The notes under the pieces were generated by a model. It saw only the letters and a list, made by a program, of their open reading frames with translations, had not been told where the DNA came from and searched no databases. A DNA stretch of 64,000 nt from assembly GCA_964650405.1 (NCBI GenBank), contig CAZYTO010000001.1, positions 1-64,000 of the forward strand, in the 5' to 3' direction. This document shows positions 9,201 to 17,113 of this stretch, in pieces. Position 1 is the first letter of the stretch; each line of letters starts with the position of its first letter. The stretch comes from CAZYTO01 sp964650405 (lineage in GTDB: Bacteria > Acidobacteriota > Thermoanaerobaculia > Gp7-AA8). The position numbers and the translations under genes are program-made.

Positions 9201-9517
9201 AGGCGCGCGTTCAGCTCGACCTTCATGTCCTTGCGGATGAACTTCTGGAAGCCGGAGAGCTCGGCGGTCAGGTTGGCCCGGCCGTACGGAAGGCTGGCCA
9301 GGAGGAAGAAGCCGGCCGCGTTGGTCTGCGTGCTTCGCTCGACGCCGATGTCCGGAAAGGCGAGGCGTACGTCGACGCCGGGGAGCGCGCCGCCGGCGGA
9401 GTCGCGGACGAAGCCGGAGACTTCGCCGACGATGTTCTGGGCCGTGGCGGGGAGGGCAGCCAGCAAGGCGAGGAAGAGCAGCGTCCAGAAAGAGTGGCGA
9501 GAGGAGGGGGTCGGCAT
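6236..9517 (-). CDS. TonB-dependent outer-membrane receptor, Oar-like with carboxypeptidase-regulatory domain
   Basis: A 1093-residue outer-membrane receptor. It has a signal peptide (residues 1-27, cut after ALPATAQ), a carboxypeptidase-regulatory-like beta domain (~30-115, GFVRDSAGGALPGVDVRL), a plug domain (~125-240) and a large barrel ending in GAKFTF with terminal aromatic residue, the Bam signal. Start ATG 9515-9517 has GGAGG five to ten bases upstream. Such Oar/SusC-like receptors take up oligosaccharides, and its divergence from the ROK regulator of the uronate operon suggests oligouronide import. The adjacent kinase is broken. The ligand is inferred from context only. Confidence 0.92.
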   Translation of the reverse strand: MPTPSSRHSFWTLLFLALLAALPATAQNIVGEVSGFVRDSAGGALPGVDVRLAFPDIGVERSTQTNAAGFFLLASLPYGRANLTAELSGFQKFIRKDMKVELNARLRVDITLQLGPLSEVMEVRGKEPLVSSSPNVAHLISGDQTKELAIDGRTYMQLVTLVPGVSRNEGSYESGTSFRADGQQINGLRKNFASLTLDGAENLDVGSNATQVHNVSIDSVEEFKVISNPYDAEYGKAGGAQINVVTKRGTKEFHGTAYDFLRDDRFDAKNLRTHQKDHLNLKDYGWNFGGPVATHVSDDARFFFFAGQEYKHLNSQVGLTMIAAVPSLRERMGDFSQSPKQPIDPSTGKPFPGGIIPPELISKNGSALVALFPDPDANLRAIATLTPTQNREIREDIIRMDTALSPSSSLSGRYLRDNVQQLEPYGSFGGSSGFAQVPTSHHRFSDSFVSNLTQTFGAHVLHDMTVSAVRNDQYLIQTGDLFSRSALNIPEIFPSNRGDRAPNVRSMTGYTLGTGLLGSDYPTKIIGNYYTIKNNMTSLQGNHELKFGTYIGQFRKGEELRTPDAGAFTFSDTRAKGTGVALADALLGLYDRYTESDAAPFVDMRYNQAEAYAQDHWQLRPNLSVSYGLRYQYMPGVYERHDRIATFDPNHYDPALAPQIDSKGNLVPGTGVIVNGLPAVGILVAGQNGIPRSLYHTPGNNLGPRLGFNWDPFNTGRTMVRGGFGIFYDRPVTNSTRDQGASPPFVRTLELTNGSVDNPGGGVASSAPPGGFEAVATNFPMPKVTAYSFGFQRELPWNIAADVAYVGNKARHLLRVRELNFVTPSTTTGLAPTPINANRPYRGFGRIVINETTGRSDYDSLQVAIDRRSTTDFSFGIAYTLSRARGDAESEDSTSSASLPQDPRNPAAEYGYQDFDRKHVLAVNYIYRLPFFREDQGLRGRLFGGWEVSGVTKYSTGRRLTVTAGTNTTIFGDQVTLRANYVPGQDPNGPPAGGRTQSHWLNTAAFARPAAGQLGTEPRNGLVGPSYFDTDLSAFKDVRFADRTKMQIRVEVFNVFNKKNYRTIDTNMTSATFGAVTEIEPPRIVQLGAKFTF

Positions 9518-9551
9518 CCGTTACCTCCGTCGGCTTCGCAGCCTGATTCTA

Positions 9552-9663
9552 CCTAATTTGACCTTTCAGAAGACAATATGCCGTCCAAGTGGTCGGTGTC
9601 AAGCAGCTTTCTCCTTGACTCATGACGTGAGCGCAGGCTAATTTGTCCATGTTCAGGTCAAAT
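9552..9663. promoter_or_regulatory. Paired operator-like sites between TonB receptor and ROK regulator
   Basis: In the 188-bp divergent gap, CTAATTTGACC (9552-9562) recurs as CTAATTTGTCC (9638-9648), and ATTTGACCT (9555-9563) has an exact inverted copy AGGTCAAAT (9655-9663), 100 bp apart. Repeated half-sites flanking a divergent promoter region are what a dimeric or tetrameric repressor such as the adjacent ROK protein would use. No footprint is known; assignment is inference. Confidence 0.45.
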
Positions 9664-9705
9664 GTGCTCCTGCGCACCAGTTTCTGTTACTAGAGTGGCG
9701 AAACG

Positions 9706-10920
9706 ATGAGACGGATCGACCCCAACAACTTCCACGTCGCCACCCGCGGCACCCCCCGGCAGATCAACCGCCAGATCGCCCTCAATCTCATCCGCACCCG
9801 CCAGCCCATCTCCCGCGCCGACCTGGCCCGCTCCATGAACATGCGCCGCGGCGCGGTCAGCCTCCTCGTCAACGAGCTGATCGAAGAAGGGCTCATCTTC
9901 GAGGGCGCCACCGGCGAGACCTCCCGCGGCCGCAAACCGAAGTTCCTCTTCGTCGACACCCGCTCGCGCTGCGCCGTGGCCGTCGACGTCCGCCCGACGC
10001 GCACGTACTTCATGGTCACCGATCTCGTCGGCCGCCCGCTGGTGGGCATCACCAGCTTCGCCACCGAGCGCGAGCCGGAGCGTTTCGTCAGCGAGTTGAC
10101 CAAACGCATTCACCGCGCGCTCTCCGATCACGACGAGCTCGGCGAGTGCGCCGGCGTGGGCATCGTCGTCCCGGGCATGGTCGACAGCACGCGCAGCCGG
10201 GTGCTCTTCGCCCCTCGCCTGGGCTGGCACGATCTGCCGCTGCTCGAGCCGCTGGAGAAAGCGCTGGGGATGCCGGTATCGATCGAGAACTCCGGCCGGG
10301 CCTGCGCGCTCGCGCAGTTGTGGGCGACGCGCGGCGGCACCGACACCCCCGACGACTTCGTCTTCGTCAGCGTCTCCGACGGCCTCGGTGTCGGCGTCAT
10401 CGTGAAGGGGGAGTTGCTGCGCGGACAGCACAATGTGGCCGGCGAATTCGGCCACATGGCGCTCAGCATCGACGGCCCGCGCTGCGCCTGCGGCGTCAAC
10501 GGCTGCTGGGAGAGCTACGTCTCCAATCTGGCCACGCTCTCGCGCTATTTCGGACGCAACCTCGCCGACGATCCACCGGCCGAGTCGATGACCCTGGCCA
10601 TGGATGACCTCATCGCACTGGCGCACTCCGGCGACGCCAAGGCCCTGAGCGCACTGCAAACCACGGCCCGCTACCTCGGCTTCGGCCTGGCCTCGGTGGT
10701 CAATGCCGTCGATCCGGCCCGCATTTACATCGGCGGCGAGCTGACGGCGGCGTGGGATCTCGTCGAGGGCACGGTGCGCGGCAGCCTGAAGGAGCGGACC
10801 CTGCGTCCGGTCGGCCGCCATGTCGAGATCGTCGTGGTGCCGGCCAGCGACTATCCCCGCCTCAAAGGAGCCGCCGCCCTCGTTTCCGCCCCCTCGTTCG
10901 CCGCGCCGGTCGTCGCATAG
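9706..10920 (+). CDS. ROK-family transcriptional regulator
   Basis: A 404-residue ROK repressor. An N-terminal winged helix (residues ~17-60, INRQIALNLIRTRQPISRAD) is followed by the sugar-kinase-fold domain with the ROK zinc signature GEFGHMALSIDGPRCACG and NGCWESYVS near residues 246-270. Family members bind DNA and release it on binding a sugar or sugar acid. It is divergent from the TonB receptor and lies 22 bases before the lyase/transporter operon, so it is the likely local switch for both. Start ATG 9706 is the only one that retains the helix-turn-helix. Confidence 0.92.
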   Translation: MRRIDPNNFHVATRGTPRQINRQIALNLIRTRQPISRADLARSMNMRRGAVSLLVNELIEEGLIFEGATGETSRGRKPKFLFVDTRSRCAVAVDVRPTRTYFMVTDLVGRPLVGITSFATEREPERFVSELTKRIHRALSDHDELGECAGVGIVVPGMVDSTRSRVLFAPRLGWHDLPLLEPLEKALGMPVSIENSGRACALAQLWATRGGTDTPDDFVFVSVSDGLGVGVIVKGELLRGQHNVAGEFGHMALSIDGPRCACGVNGCWESYVSNLATLSRYFGRNLADDPPAESMTLAMDDLIALAHSGDAKALSALQTTARYLGFGLASVVNAVDPARIYIGGELTAAWDLVEGTVRGSLKERTLRPVGRHVEIVVVPASDYPRLKGAAALVSAPSFAAPVVA

Positions 10921-10942
10921 AAATAAGGAGGCCGCCTCGATC

Positions 10943-11692
10943 ATGACGAAGCTCGCACTGGTCACGGGAGCCGGCAGCGGCATCGGGCGCGCGACGGCAA
11001 TGGCCCTCGGCGGGCTGGGGATGGACGTGGCCGTGCACTATTTCCGCAACGCCGACGGCGCCAGGGAGACGGTCGCACAATTGCAGACGCTCGGCCGCAA
11101 CGCCGATGCATTCCAGGCCGATCTGTCCCAATGGAGCGAAGTGCGCGATGTGGTCCGTGCAGTCGAGAATCGCTTCGGCGCGATCGACGTCCTGATCAAC
11201 AACGCCGGCGATCTCGTCGAACGGCGCACCCTGCTCGAGATGACCGAGGCGCTGTGGCACACCATCCTCGACCTCAACCTGACCAGCGCGTTCTTTTGCA
11301 CCCGGGCCGTCGTGCCCGGGATGAGGGCCCGCCGCAGCGGCGCGATCGTCAACGTCTCGTCGCTGGCCGCCCACAATGGGGGCGGGCCGGGCGCGTTCGC
11401 CTATGCCGCTGCCAAGGGCGGGCTGATCTCGTTCACCAAGGCCATTGCCAAGGAGCTGGCGCCGAGCGGCATCCGCGTCAATGCGGTCGCGCCGGCGCTC
11501 ATCGGCGAGACGCACTTTCACGAGCGTTACACGCCGCGGCAGACCTTCGACAACGTCGTGAAATCGATTCCGCTCGGCCGCGCCGGCACGCCTGAAGACG
11601 TCGCGCGCGTCATCGCCTTCCTGGCCAGCGAAGACAGCGCTTACCTGGCCGGCGAGACGATCGACATCACCGGCGGATTGCACGTGAGGTAA
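10943..11692 (+). CDS. SDR oxidoreductase (uronate-pathway, FabG-like)
   Basis: A 249-residue classical short-chain dehydrogenase: cofactor motif TGAGSGIG near residue 8, NNAG near 87, catalytic Ser-Tyr-Lys with YAAAKGG near 155, and C-terminal ITGG. ATAAGGAGG precedes ATG 10943. It opens the lyase-transporter-isomerase operon and its stop overlaps the lyase start (TAATG). In this setting it could reduce 4-deoxy-5-hexoseulose uronate (DEH) to KDG, or fructuronate to mannonate. Sequence alone does not decide. No separate UxuB-type fructuronate reductase is present, which makes the second role attractive. Confidence 0.88.
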   Translation: MTKLALVTGAGSGIGRATAMALGGLGMDVAVHYFRNADGARETVAQLQTLGRNADAFQADLSQWSEVRDVVRAVENRFGAIDVLINNAGDLVERRTLLEMTEALWHTILDLNLTSAFFCTRAVVPGMRARRSGAIVNVSSLAAHNGGGPGAFAYAAAKGGLISFTKAIAKELAPSGIRVNAVAPALIGETHFHERYTPRQTFDNVVKSIPLGRAGTPEDVARVIAFLASEDSAYLAGETIDITGGLHVR

Positions 11693-13626
11693 TGATGATG
11701 AAGAAATGCGTGCTGCTGCTCGCGCTCTGCGCCGTTCCCGCTCATGCCGAGGAGATTCCGACGTATGCGGCGCTCCTGGCGCGGCCGGTTCATTTGAAGC
11801 CGGAGTTGGAGGGCGTCCACCCGCGGGTCTTCGTCACGGCGGAGGAGATCGCGGCGCTGCGCGAGCGCGCGCGGACGACCCATCGTGAAGAGTGGGCGGG
11901 CGTCCTAGCCAACCTCGCCGCGCTCAAGGGGGATCCGCCCAAACCGCCGGGCCCGCAGGAGCGGCGCGCCCAGAACACGATCGCCTATGCCATCGCCGAG
12001 GTGAGCCTCGCCTATGCCATAGAGAAGAAGCCGGAGTACCTCGAGGCGGCGCGCAAGTGGACGCTCGCGGCCATCGACTACGAGCCGTGGGGATACACGT
12101 ACAACCTCCCGAACGTCGACCTTGCCGCCGCGCATCTGCTCTATGCCATCGGCTGGTCGTACGACCTTCTCTATCACGACCTGCCGGACGCGGAGCGGCA
12201 GCGGATCCGGGCCTCGCTCGAGCGCCACGCCGATCTCGTCTACGACTATTTCGCATCGAAGAAGAAGCTCAACTTCACGCAGAACCACGACTTCATCACC
12301 ACGTCCGGACTGGGCATCGTGGCGCTGACGCTCCTGGGCGAGTCGCCGAACGCGCCGAAGTGGGCGGCCCTGGCCCGCGCGCATCACGACCGCGCCGGGT
12401 ATCTGCTCAGCCCTGACGGCCATTACTTCGAAGGCTTCGAGTATTGGACGTTTTCCGCGCCGTGGCTCGTGCACTTCCTCGACGCCTGGGAGCACTCCAC
12501 GGGCGAGAGCCTGTGGGATCGCGACCTCTTCCGCAACTGGAAGCTCTACGTCGCGCACTCGGTCCTCCCCGACGGAAAGACCGTGACCGACTTCGGCGAC
12601 ATATGGGAAGGTCCTGTCACGCGCGCCCACAAGGGCGCCGATTACCCGCGCGTCTATCCCGGCGGAACGCTGCGCAGCAACTACAACATCCTCTATCGCG
12701 TCGCGGCCCGATTGCACGATCCGGAAACGCAGGCCGTGGCCGAGCGCATGCGCGGCTTCGGGCAGAGCAATCACGAGGAGTATTGGACGTTGATCTGGCG
12801 CGATCCGTCTCTGGAGGCAGCGCCGATGTCGCACATTCCCTTGCGCCATCACTTCGCGGATTCCGGCTACGTCTACGTACGGACGTCGTGGGAAGGGGAT
12901 GCGACCGTCCTCGCGTTCAAAGCCGGCCCGCCGGAAGGGCATCGTGCACTGGCATTGGAGGCGAAGATTCCGGAGTGTACGCCCAGCGACGGCCACGCCC
13001 ACCCGGACGCCAACAGCTTCATCTTCTATGCCCGCGGCCGCTACCTCACCGGCGACACCGGCTACGCGGGCCAGCCGCGCTCACGCAACCACAACACCAT
13101 TTCCGTCGGCGGGATCGGGCAGGGGAGAGAGGGCAATCACGACGTCTGGGCCGGCATGGCGCGCGCGTCGCTGGACGGGATCCGCATCGTCGACGCGCAG
13201 TTGAGCGCCGGCAAGCCTCGCATCGTCGGCGAAGCGGCCGGCGCCTACACGAAGGATGCCGCGCTCGCGCGCTTCGAGCGCGAGGTCATTCTCGATCCGC
13301 AGCAGGTCACGCTCCAGGTCCGCGACCGCATCGAAACGCGCGAGCCGAAGACGGTGGAGTGGACGCTCAATGGCGACACGCCCTTCGTGAAGCGGGCCGG
13401 CGCCTTCGGCGACGGGGCAGTGGACGTCATCCCCAATCCTCCCAGCGGTGCGAAATTCGAGCTGCGCCCGACGGAGGTCAGTGCTCCCGGCCCTCCCGGC
13501 TCGCTCACGAAAGGACCGGTGGAATCGCGCGGCGACCAGATCGCGATCACCGCGCCGCCGGCGACGAAGTTCGTCTTCGAAGCGACTCTGCGGCCGGCGA
13601 CGAACGCCGCGGCGGTGGGGCGGTGA
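11692..13626 (+). CDS. Heparinase II/III-like exo-lyase (oligouronide lyase)
   Basis: A ~644-residue secreted protein. The signal peptide is MKKCVLLLALCAVPAHAEE. An (alpha/alpha)-toroid N-terminal half (residues ~50-380) is followed by a heparinase II/III-type beta-sandwich with SDGHAHPDANSFIFYARGR near 430-450 and NHNTISVGGIGQ near 465, holding the His and Tyr residues typical of this lyase group. It would cleave alginate, heparin-like or glucuronan oligomers by beta-elimination in the periplasm. Three consecutive ATG codons (11692, 11695, 11698) are possible starts; all overlap or abut the SDR stop. It overlaps the MFS gene by GTGA, and the downstream UxaC/ManD genes indicate uronate products. 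Confidence 0.85.
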   Translation: MMMKKCVLLLALCAVPAHAEEIPTYAALLARPVHLKPELEGVHPRVFVTAEEIAALRERARTTHREEWAGVLANLAALKGDPPKPPGPQERRAQNTIAYAIAEVSLAYAIEKKPEYLEAARKWTLAAIDYEPWGYTYNLPNVDLAAAHLLYAIGWSYDLLYHDLPDAERQRIRASLERHADLVYDYFASKKKLNFTQNHDFITTSGLGIVALTLLGESPNAPKWAALARAHHDRAGYLLSPDGHYFEGFEYWTFSAPWLVHFLDAWEHSTGESLWDRDLFRNWKLYVAHSVLPDGKTVTDFGDIWEGPVTRAHKGADYPRVYPGGTLRSNYNILYRVAARLHDPETQAVAERMRGFGQSNHEEYWTLIWRDPSLEAAPMSHIPLRHHFADSGYVYVRTSWEGDATVLAFKAGPPEGHRALALEAKIPECTPSDGHAHPDANSFIFYARGRYLTGDTGYAGQPRSRNHNTISVGGIGQGREGNHDVWAGMARASLDGIRIVDAQLSAGKPRIVGEAAGAYTKDAALARFEREVILDPQQVTLQVRDRIETREPKTVEWTLNGDTPFVKRAGAFGDGAVDVIPNPPSGAKFELRPTEVSAPGPPGSLTKGPVESRGDQIAITAPPATKFVFEATLRPATNAAAVGR

Positions 13627-14906
13627 CGGTCGTCGAAGGACAGGCGGCGCGCTTCGCGCCCGCGGAGAGCGTTGCCACGCACGTGCGTTGGGTGGTCTGC
13701 GCGCTCCTCTTCTTCGCCACGACGATCAACTACATCGACCGCCAGATCCTCGCCCTCATCAAGGAGTTCATCGATCGCGACCTGGGATGGACGAACGCGC
13801 AGTTCGGCCTCGCCAACTCCGCCTTTCAGGGCGCCTATGCCGCCGGCCTGCTGCTGTTCGGCTGGTTCGTCGATCGCCATGGCCCGAAGCTCGGCCTCGC
13901 CGTCTCCATCGTGGCCTGGAGCCTCTCGGCGATGGCGCACTCGTTGTCGGGCTCCATCGGCGGCTTCTTCACCGCCCGCGTAGCGCTCGGCGCCAGTGAA
14001 GGGGGCAACTTCCCCTCGGCCATCAAGGCGGTCGCGCATTGGTTTCCGCAGCGCGAGCGCGCCTTTGCCACCGCCATCTTCAATTCCGGCGCAAACGTCG
14101 GCGCCATCATCGCCCCGGCCACCATCCCCATCATCGCCTACAGCCTCGGCTGGCGCTGGGCGTTCGTCTTCGCCGGGCTGGCGGGGTTTCTCTGGCTTCC
14201 TTTCTGGCTGACGCTCTACCGCTCGCCGCCCAACGACGTGGACGAGCCCAGGGAAACGCAAGGCCGCCCCATGGGATGGCTTCGCGCACTACGCCATCGC
14301 CAGACGTGGTCCTTCGTCGTGGCGAAGTTCATCACCGATCCCGTGTGGTGGTTCTTCCTCATCTGGCTGCCTGACTACTTCAAGGCACCGCGCGGCCTAA
14401 AAATCAAGAAGAGCTGGGTGCACCTCGTCACGATCTACGCCATCGGGAGGTGCTTCAGCATCTTCGGCGGCTGGGTGACGGGATACCTCACCCGCCGGGG
14501 ATGGAGCGTGACGCGCGCGCGCAAGACGGGGATGTTTCTCTTCGCCCTGTGCGTCGTGCCCATCATCGCCGCGACGCGCGTGGGCGACTGGCCCGCCGTA
14601 TTGCTCATCGGCCTGGCCGCCTCCGCCCATCAGGCCTTCTCGGCCAACCTCTTCACGACCGTCTCCGACATGTTCGCCAGGAAAGACGTGGCCACGATCA
14701 TCGGCCTGGGCGGGATGACCGGCTCGATCGGCGGCATCCTTTTCCCCTGGTTTTCCGGCCGCATTCTCGATCGCTACCACGCCCTCGGCAACGTCACGGC
14801 CGGCTATCAGATCCTGTTCGCCATCTGCGCGTCGGCGTATGTCGTCGCCTTCGCCATCCATCACGTGCTCGCCCCCAAATTCGAACGAGTTGAGGAGTTG
14901 CCATGA
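13623..14906 (+). CDS. MFS hexuronate transporter (ExuT/ACS family)
   Basis: A 427-residue, 12-helix major facilitator of the anion:cation symporter type. It shows TTINYIDRQILALI in helix 1, the FGWFVDRHGPKLGL loop 2-3 motif, and the ExuT-like LGASEGGNFPSAIKAVAHWFP near residue 120. GTG 13623 starts within the GTGA overlap with the lyase stop; the end overlaps uxaC by ATGA. Family members import glucuronate, galacturonate or related sugar acids with protons. Placement between lyase and glucuronate isomerase supports uptake of the monomeric lyase product. Confidence 0.9.
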   Translation: MTVVEGQAARFAPAESVATHVRWVVCALLFFATTINYIDRQILALIKEFIDRDLGWTNAQFGLANSAFQGAYAAGLLLFGWFVDRHGPKLGLAVSIVAWSLSAMAHSLSGSIGGFFTARVALGASEGGNFPSAIKAVAHWFPQRERAFATAIFNSGANVGAIIAPATIPIIAYSLGWRWAFVFAGLAGFLWLPFWLTLYRSPPNDVDEPRETQGRPMGWLRALRHRQTWSFVVAKFITDPVWWFFLIWLPDYFKAPRGLKIKKSWVHLVTIYAIGRCFSIFGGWVTGYLTRRGWSVTRARKTGMFLFALCVVPIIAATRVGDWPAVLLIGLAASAHQAFSANLFTTVSDMFARKDVATIIGLGGMTGSIGGILFPWFSGRILDRYHALGNVTAGYQILFAICASAYVVAFAIHHVLAPKFERVEELP

Positions 14907-16345
14907 AGCCGTTCATTCACGAGGACTTCCTGCTGGAGACCGACGTGGCCCGGGATCTCTACCACCGCTGTGTGAAGCACCTGCCCATCATCGACTATCA
15001 CTGTCACCTGCCGGTGGAGCACATCGCGCGCAATCACCAGTTCCGCTCCATCGCCGAGGCCTGGCTGGAGGGCGATCACTACAAGTGGCGGGCCATGCGC
15101 ACGAACGGCGTCGACGAACGCTATTGCACGGGCGATGGGTCCGACTGGGAGAAATTCGAGGCCTGGGCGAATACGGTCCCGGCCACGATGCGCAATCCGC
15201 TCTATCACTGGACGCACATCGAGCTGAAGAGCCCCTTCGGCATCACCGACCGCCTCTCCGGCCGCAATGCGCGGGCCGTCTTCGACCGCTGCAATGAGCT
15301 CCTCCGCCAGCCGGAGTTCTCGACGCAGGGTCTGCTCCGCCAGGCGAACGTTACGTTGGTCGGCACGACCGACGATCCGGCGGATTCGCTCGAGTTCCAC
15401 GAGGCACTGGCCAACGATGACGCCGACTTCCGCGTCGTCCCGACGTGGCGCCCCGACGCCGCGCTGGCCGTCGACGATCCGCCTTCCTTCAATGCGTGGA
15501 TTGCACGGCTGGAGGCGGCGGCCGGAATGTCGATCGGCAATTTCGCACAGTTGATGGAAGCGCTCGAGCGACGGCATGGGGCCTTCCACGAGGCCGGCTG
15601 CCGGATGTCGGATCACGGCCTGGAAGAGATCTATGCCGACGAATGGTCGGACGCCGAGGTGGTCTTGACGTTCGATCGCGTCCGGACCGGCAAGGTCATC
15701 GAGGCGGATGCCGTGCGGCGCTGGAAATCGGCGCTGCTCCATCGCTTCGCGGTCATGGACCACGGCCGGGGCTGGGTCCAGCAGTTCCACCTCGGCGCGA
15801 TGCGCAACAACAACGCCCGCAAGCTGCGCGCCATCGGCCGTGACTCCGGCTTCGACTCCATCGGCGACTTCGAAATGGGACGCCCGCTGTCGCGCTTCTT
15901 CGACCGCCTCGAGCAGGGCGGCCTGGTGGCGAAGACCATCCTCTACAACCTCAATCCCCGCGACAACGAGCTGATGGCCACGATGATCGGCAATTTCCAG
16001 GACGGCTCCGTGCCGGGCAAGATGCAATACGGCTCGGGATGGTGGTTCCTCGACCAGCTCGACGGCATGACTGCGCAGATGACGGCCCTGTCGAACCTGA
16101 GCCTCTTCTCGCGCTTCATCGGCATGATCACCGACTCGCGGTGTTTCCTGTCGTACTCGCGGCACGACTATTTCCGCCGCCTCGTGTGCAATCTCCTCGG
16201 CGAGGACGTTCGGCGCGGCCTTCTCCCCGACGACCGCGAAGCACTGGCCCTCATGGCCCAGGACGTCTCGTTCTTCAATGCCCGGGACTATCTCGGCCTG
16301 GAGCTCGGCCGCTCTGCGCGCGACGTCGTTCGCGCCGCGGCATGA
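14903..16345 (+). CDS. uxaC: Glucuronate isomerase
   Basis: A 480-residue member of the uronate isomerase family (amidohydrolase-like TIM barrel), converting D-glucuronate to D-fructuronate or D-galacturonate to D-tagaturonate. N-terminal MKPFIHEDFLLETDVARDLY and IIDYHCHLPVEHIA carry the metal-binding HxH, and the C-terminal block has MITDSRCFLSYSRHDYFRR. Length is normal (~470). ATG 14903 overlaps the transporter by ATGA, and the stop overlaps the next SDR by ATGA, so translation is coupled along this operon. It feeds the ManD and KDG steps. Confidence 0.97.
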   Translation: MKPFIHEDFLLETDVARDLYHRCVKHLPIIDYHCHLPVEHIARNHQFRSIAEAWLEGDHYKWRAMRTNGVDERYCTGDGSDWEKFEAWANTVPATMRNPLYHWTHIELKSPFGITDRLSGRNARAVFDRCNELLRQPEFSTQGLLRQANVTLVGTTDDPADSLEFHEALANDDADFRVVPTWRPDAALAVDDPPSFNAWIARLEAAAGMSIGNFAQLMEALERRHGAFHEAGCRMSDHGLEEIYADEWSDAEVVLTFDRVRTGKVIEADAVRRWKSALLHRFAVMDHGRGWVQQFHLGAMRNNNARKLRAIGRDSGFDSIGDFEMGRPLSRFFDRLEQGGLVAKTILYNLNPRDNELMATMIGNFQDGSVPGKMQYGSGWWFLDQLDGMTAQMTALSNLSLFSRFIGMITDSRCFLSYSRHDYFRRLVCNLLGEDVRRGLLPDDREALALMAQDVSFFNARDYLGLELGRSARDVVRAAA

Positions 16346-17037
16346 GCGGGCTCGAGCTCTTCCGTCTCGACGGCCGGCGTGCCGTCGTGACCGGCGCCGG
16401 GCGCGGCCTCGGCGCCGCGATGGCGGACGCATTGGAGGAGGCCGGCGCGGCGGTCGCTCGCGTGACGCGCAGGGAAGCGGAGCTCAGCGACCGCAAGTCC
16501 GTGACCTCGCTCTTCGACCGCATCGGCGAGGCCGACATCCTCGTCAACAACGCCGGCATCGTCCGCCGCGCACCGGCCATCGAATACTCGGACGACGATT
16601 GGGACGCCGTCATCGAGGTCAACCTTCGATCAGTCTTCGTCCTCTCGCGGGACTTCGCGCGGCGCCTCGCCGCGCGCAAGAGCGGCGGGCGGATCATCAA
16701 CATCGCATCCATGCTGTCGTTTCAGGGCGGCATCCGCGTGCCCGCCTATGCGGCCGCGAAGAGCGGCCTGCTCGGCCTGACGCGCGCGCTGGCCAACGAG
16801 CTCGCGCCGCTCGGCATCAACGTCAATGCCATTGCGCCAGGCTACATGGCCACCGACAACACGCAGGCGCTGCGCGACGATCCGGAACGCAGCCGCCAGA
16901 TCGTGGAGCGCATTCCCGCCGGGCGGTGGGGCACGCCCGGCGATCTCAAGGGTGCGGTAGTATTTCTGGCCTCGGCCGCGTCGGCGTACGTGCACGGCAC
17001 GACGCTCGCCGTCGACGGCGGCTGGCTGTCACGATGA
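16342..17037 (+). CDS. kduD: KduD-like SDR (2-dehydro-3-deoxy-D-gluconate 5-dehydrogenase)
   Basis: A 231-residue SDR starting at ATG 16342, overlapping uxaC by ATGA. The C-terminal half carries the strongly KduD-like stretch GINVNAIAPGYMATDNTQAL followed by RQIVERIPAGRWGTPGDLKG, with YAAAKSGLLGLTRAL as the active-site segment and TGAGRGLG as the cofactor loop. KduD interconverts 2,5-diketo-3-deoxygluconate and KDG, the last step for unsaturated uronates released by lyases. The KduI partner is not in the window. It is about 20 residues shorter than typical KduD in the first half (the segment after the cofactor loop is compact), but catalytic residues are intact. Confidence 0.85.
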   Translation: MSGLELFRLDGRRAVVTGAGRGLGAAMADALEEAGAAVARVTRREAELSDRKSVTSLFDRIGEADILVNNAGIVRRAPAIEYSDDDWDAVIEVNLRSVFVLSRDFARRLAARKSGGRIINIASMLSFQGGIRVPAYAAAKSGLLGLTRALANELAPLGINVNAIAPGYMATDNTQALRDDPERSRQIVERIPAGRWGTPGDLKGAVVFLASAASAYVHGTTLAVDGGWLSR

Positions 17038-17113
17038 CCGCGCCGCCTTCACCCCTCACCGCTGCGACGTACGGGCGCGCCTTCGCCGTGATCGGCTCGC
17101 CAGCCGGAATGCC

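Noticed and set aside
5789..9556. A 1255-codon open frame on the plus strand
   Set aside because: It is antisense to the TonB receptor and kinase remnant; its product is low in hydrophobic order and matches no family. High-GC codon bias leaves long open shadows.
12444..14906. An 820-codon frame that seems to fuse something to the MFS transporter
   Set aside because: Its first two thirds are an out-of-frame reading of the lyase; the transporter starts at GTG 13623.
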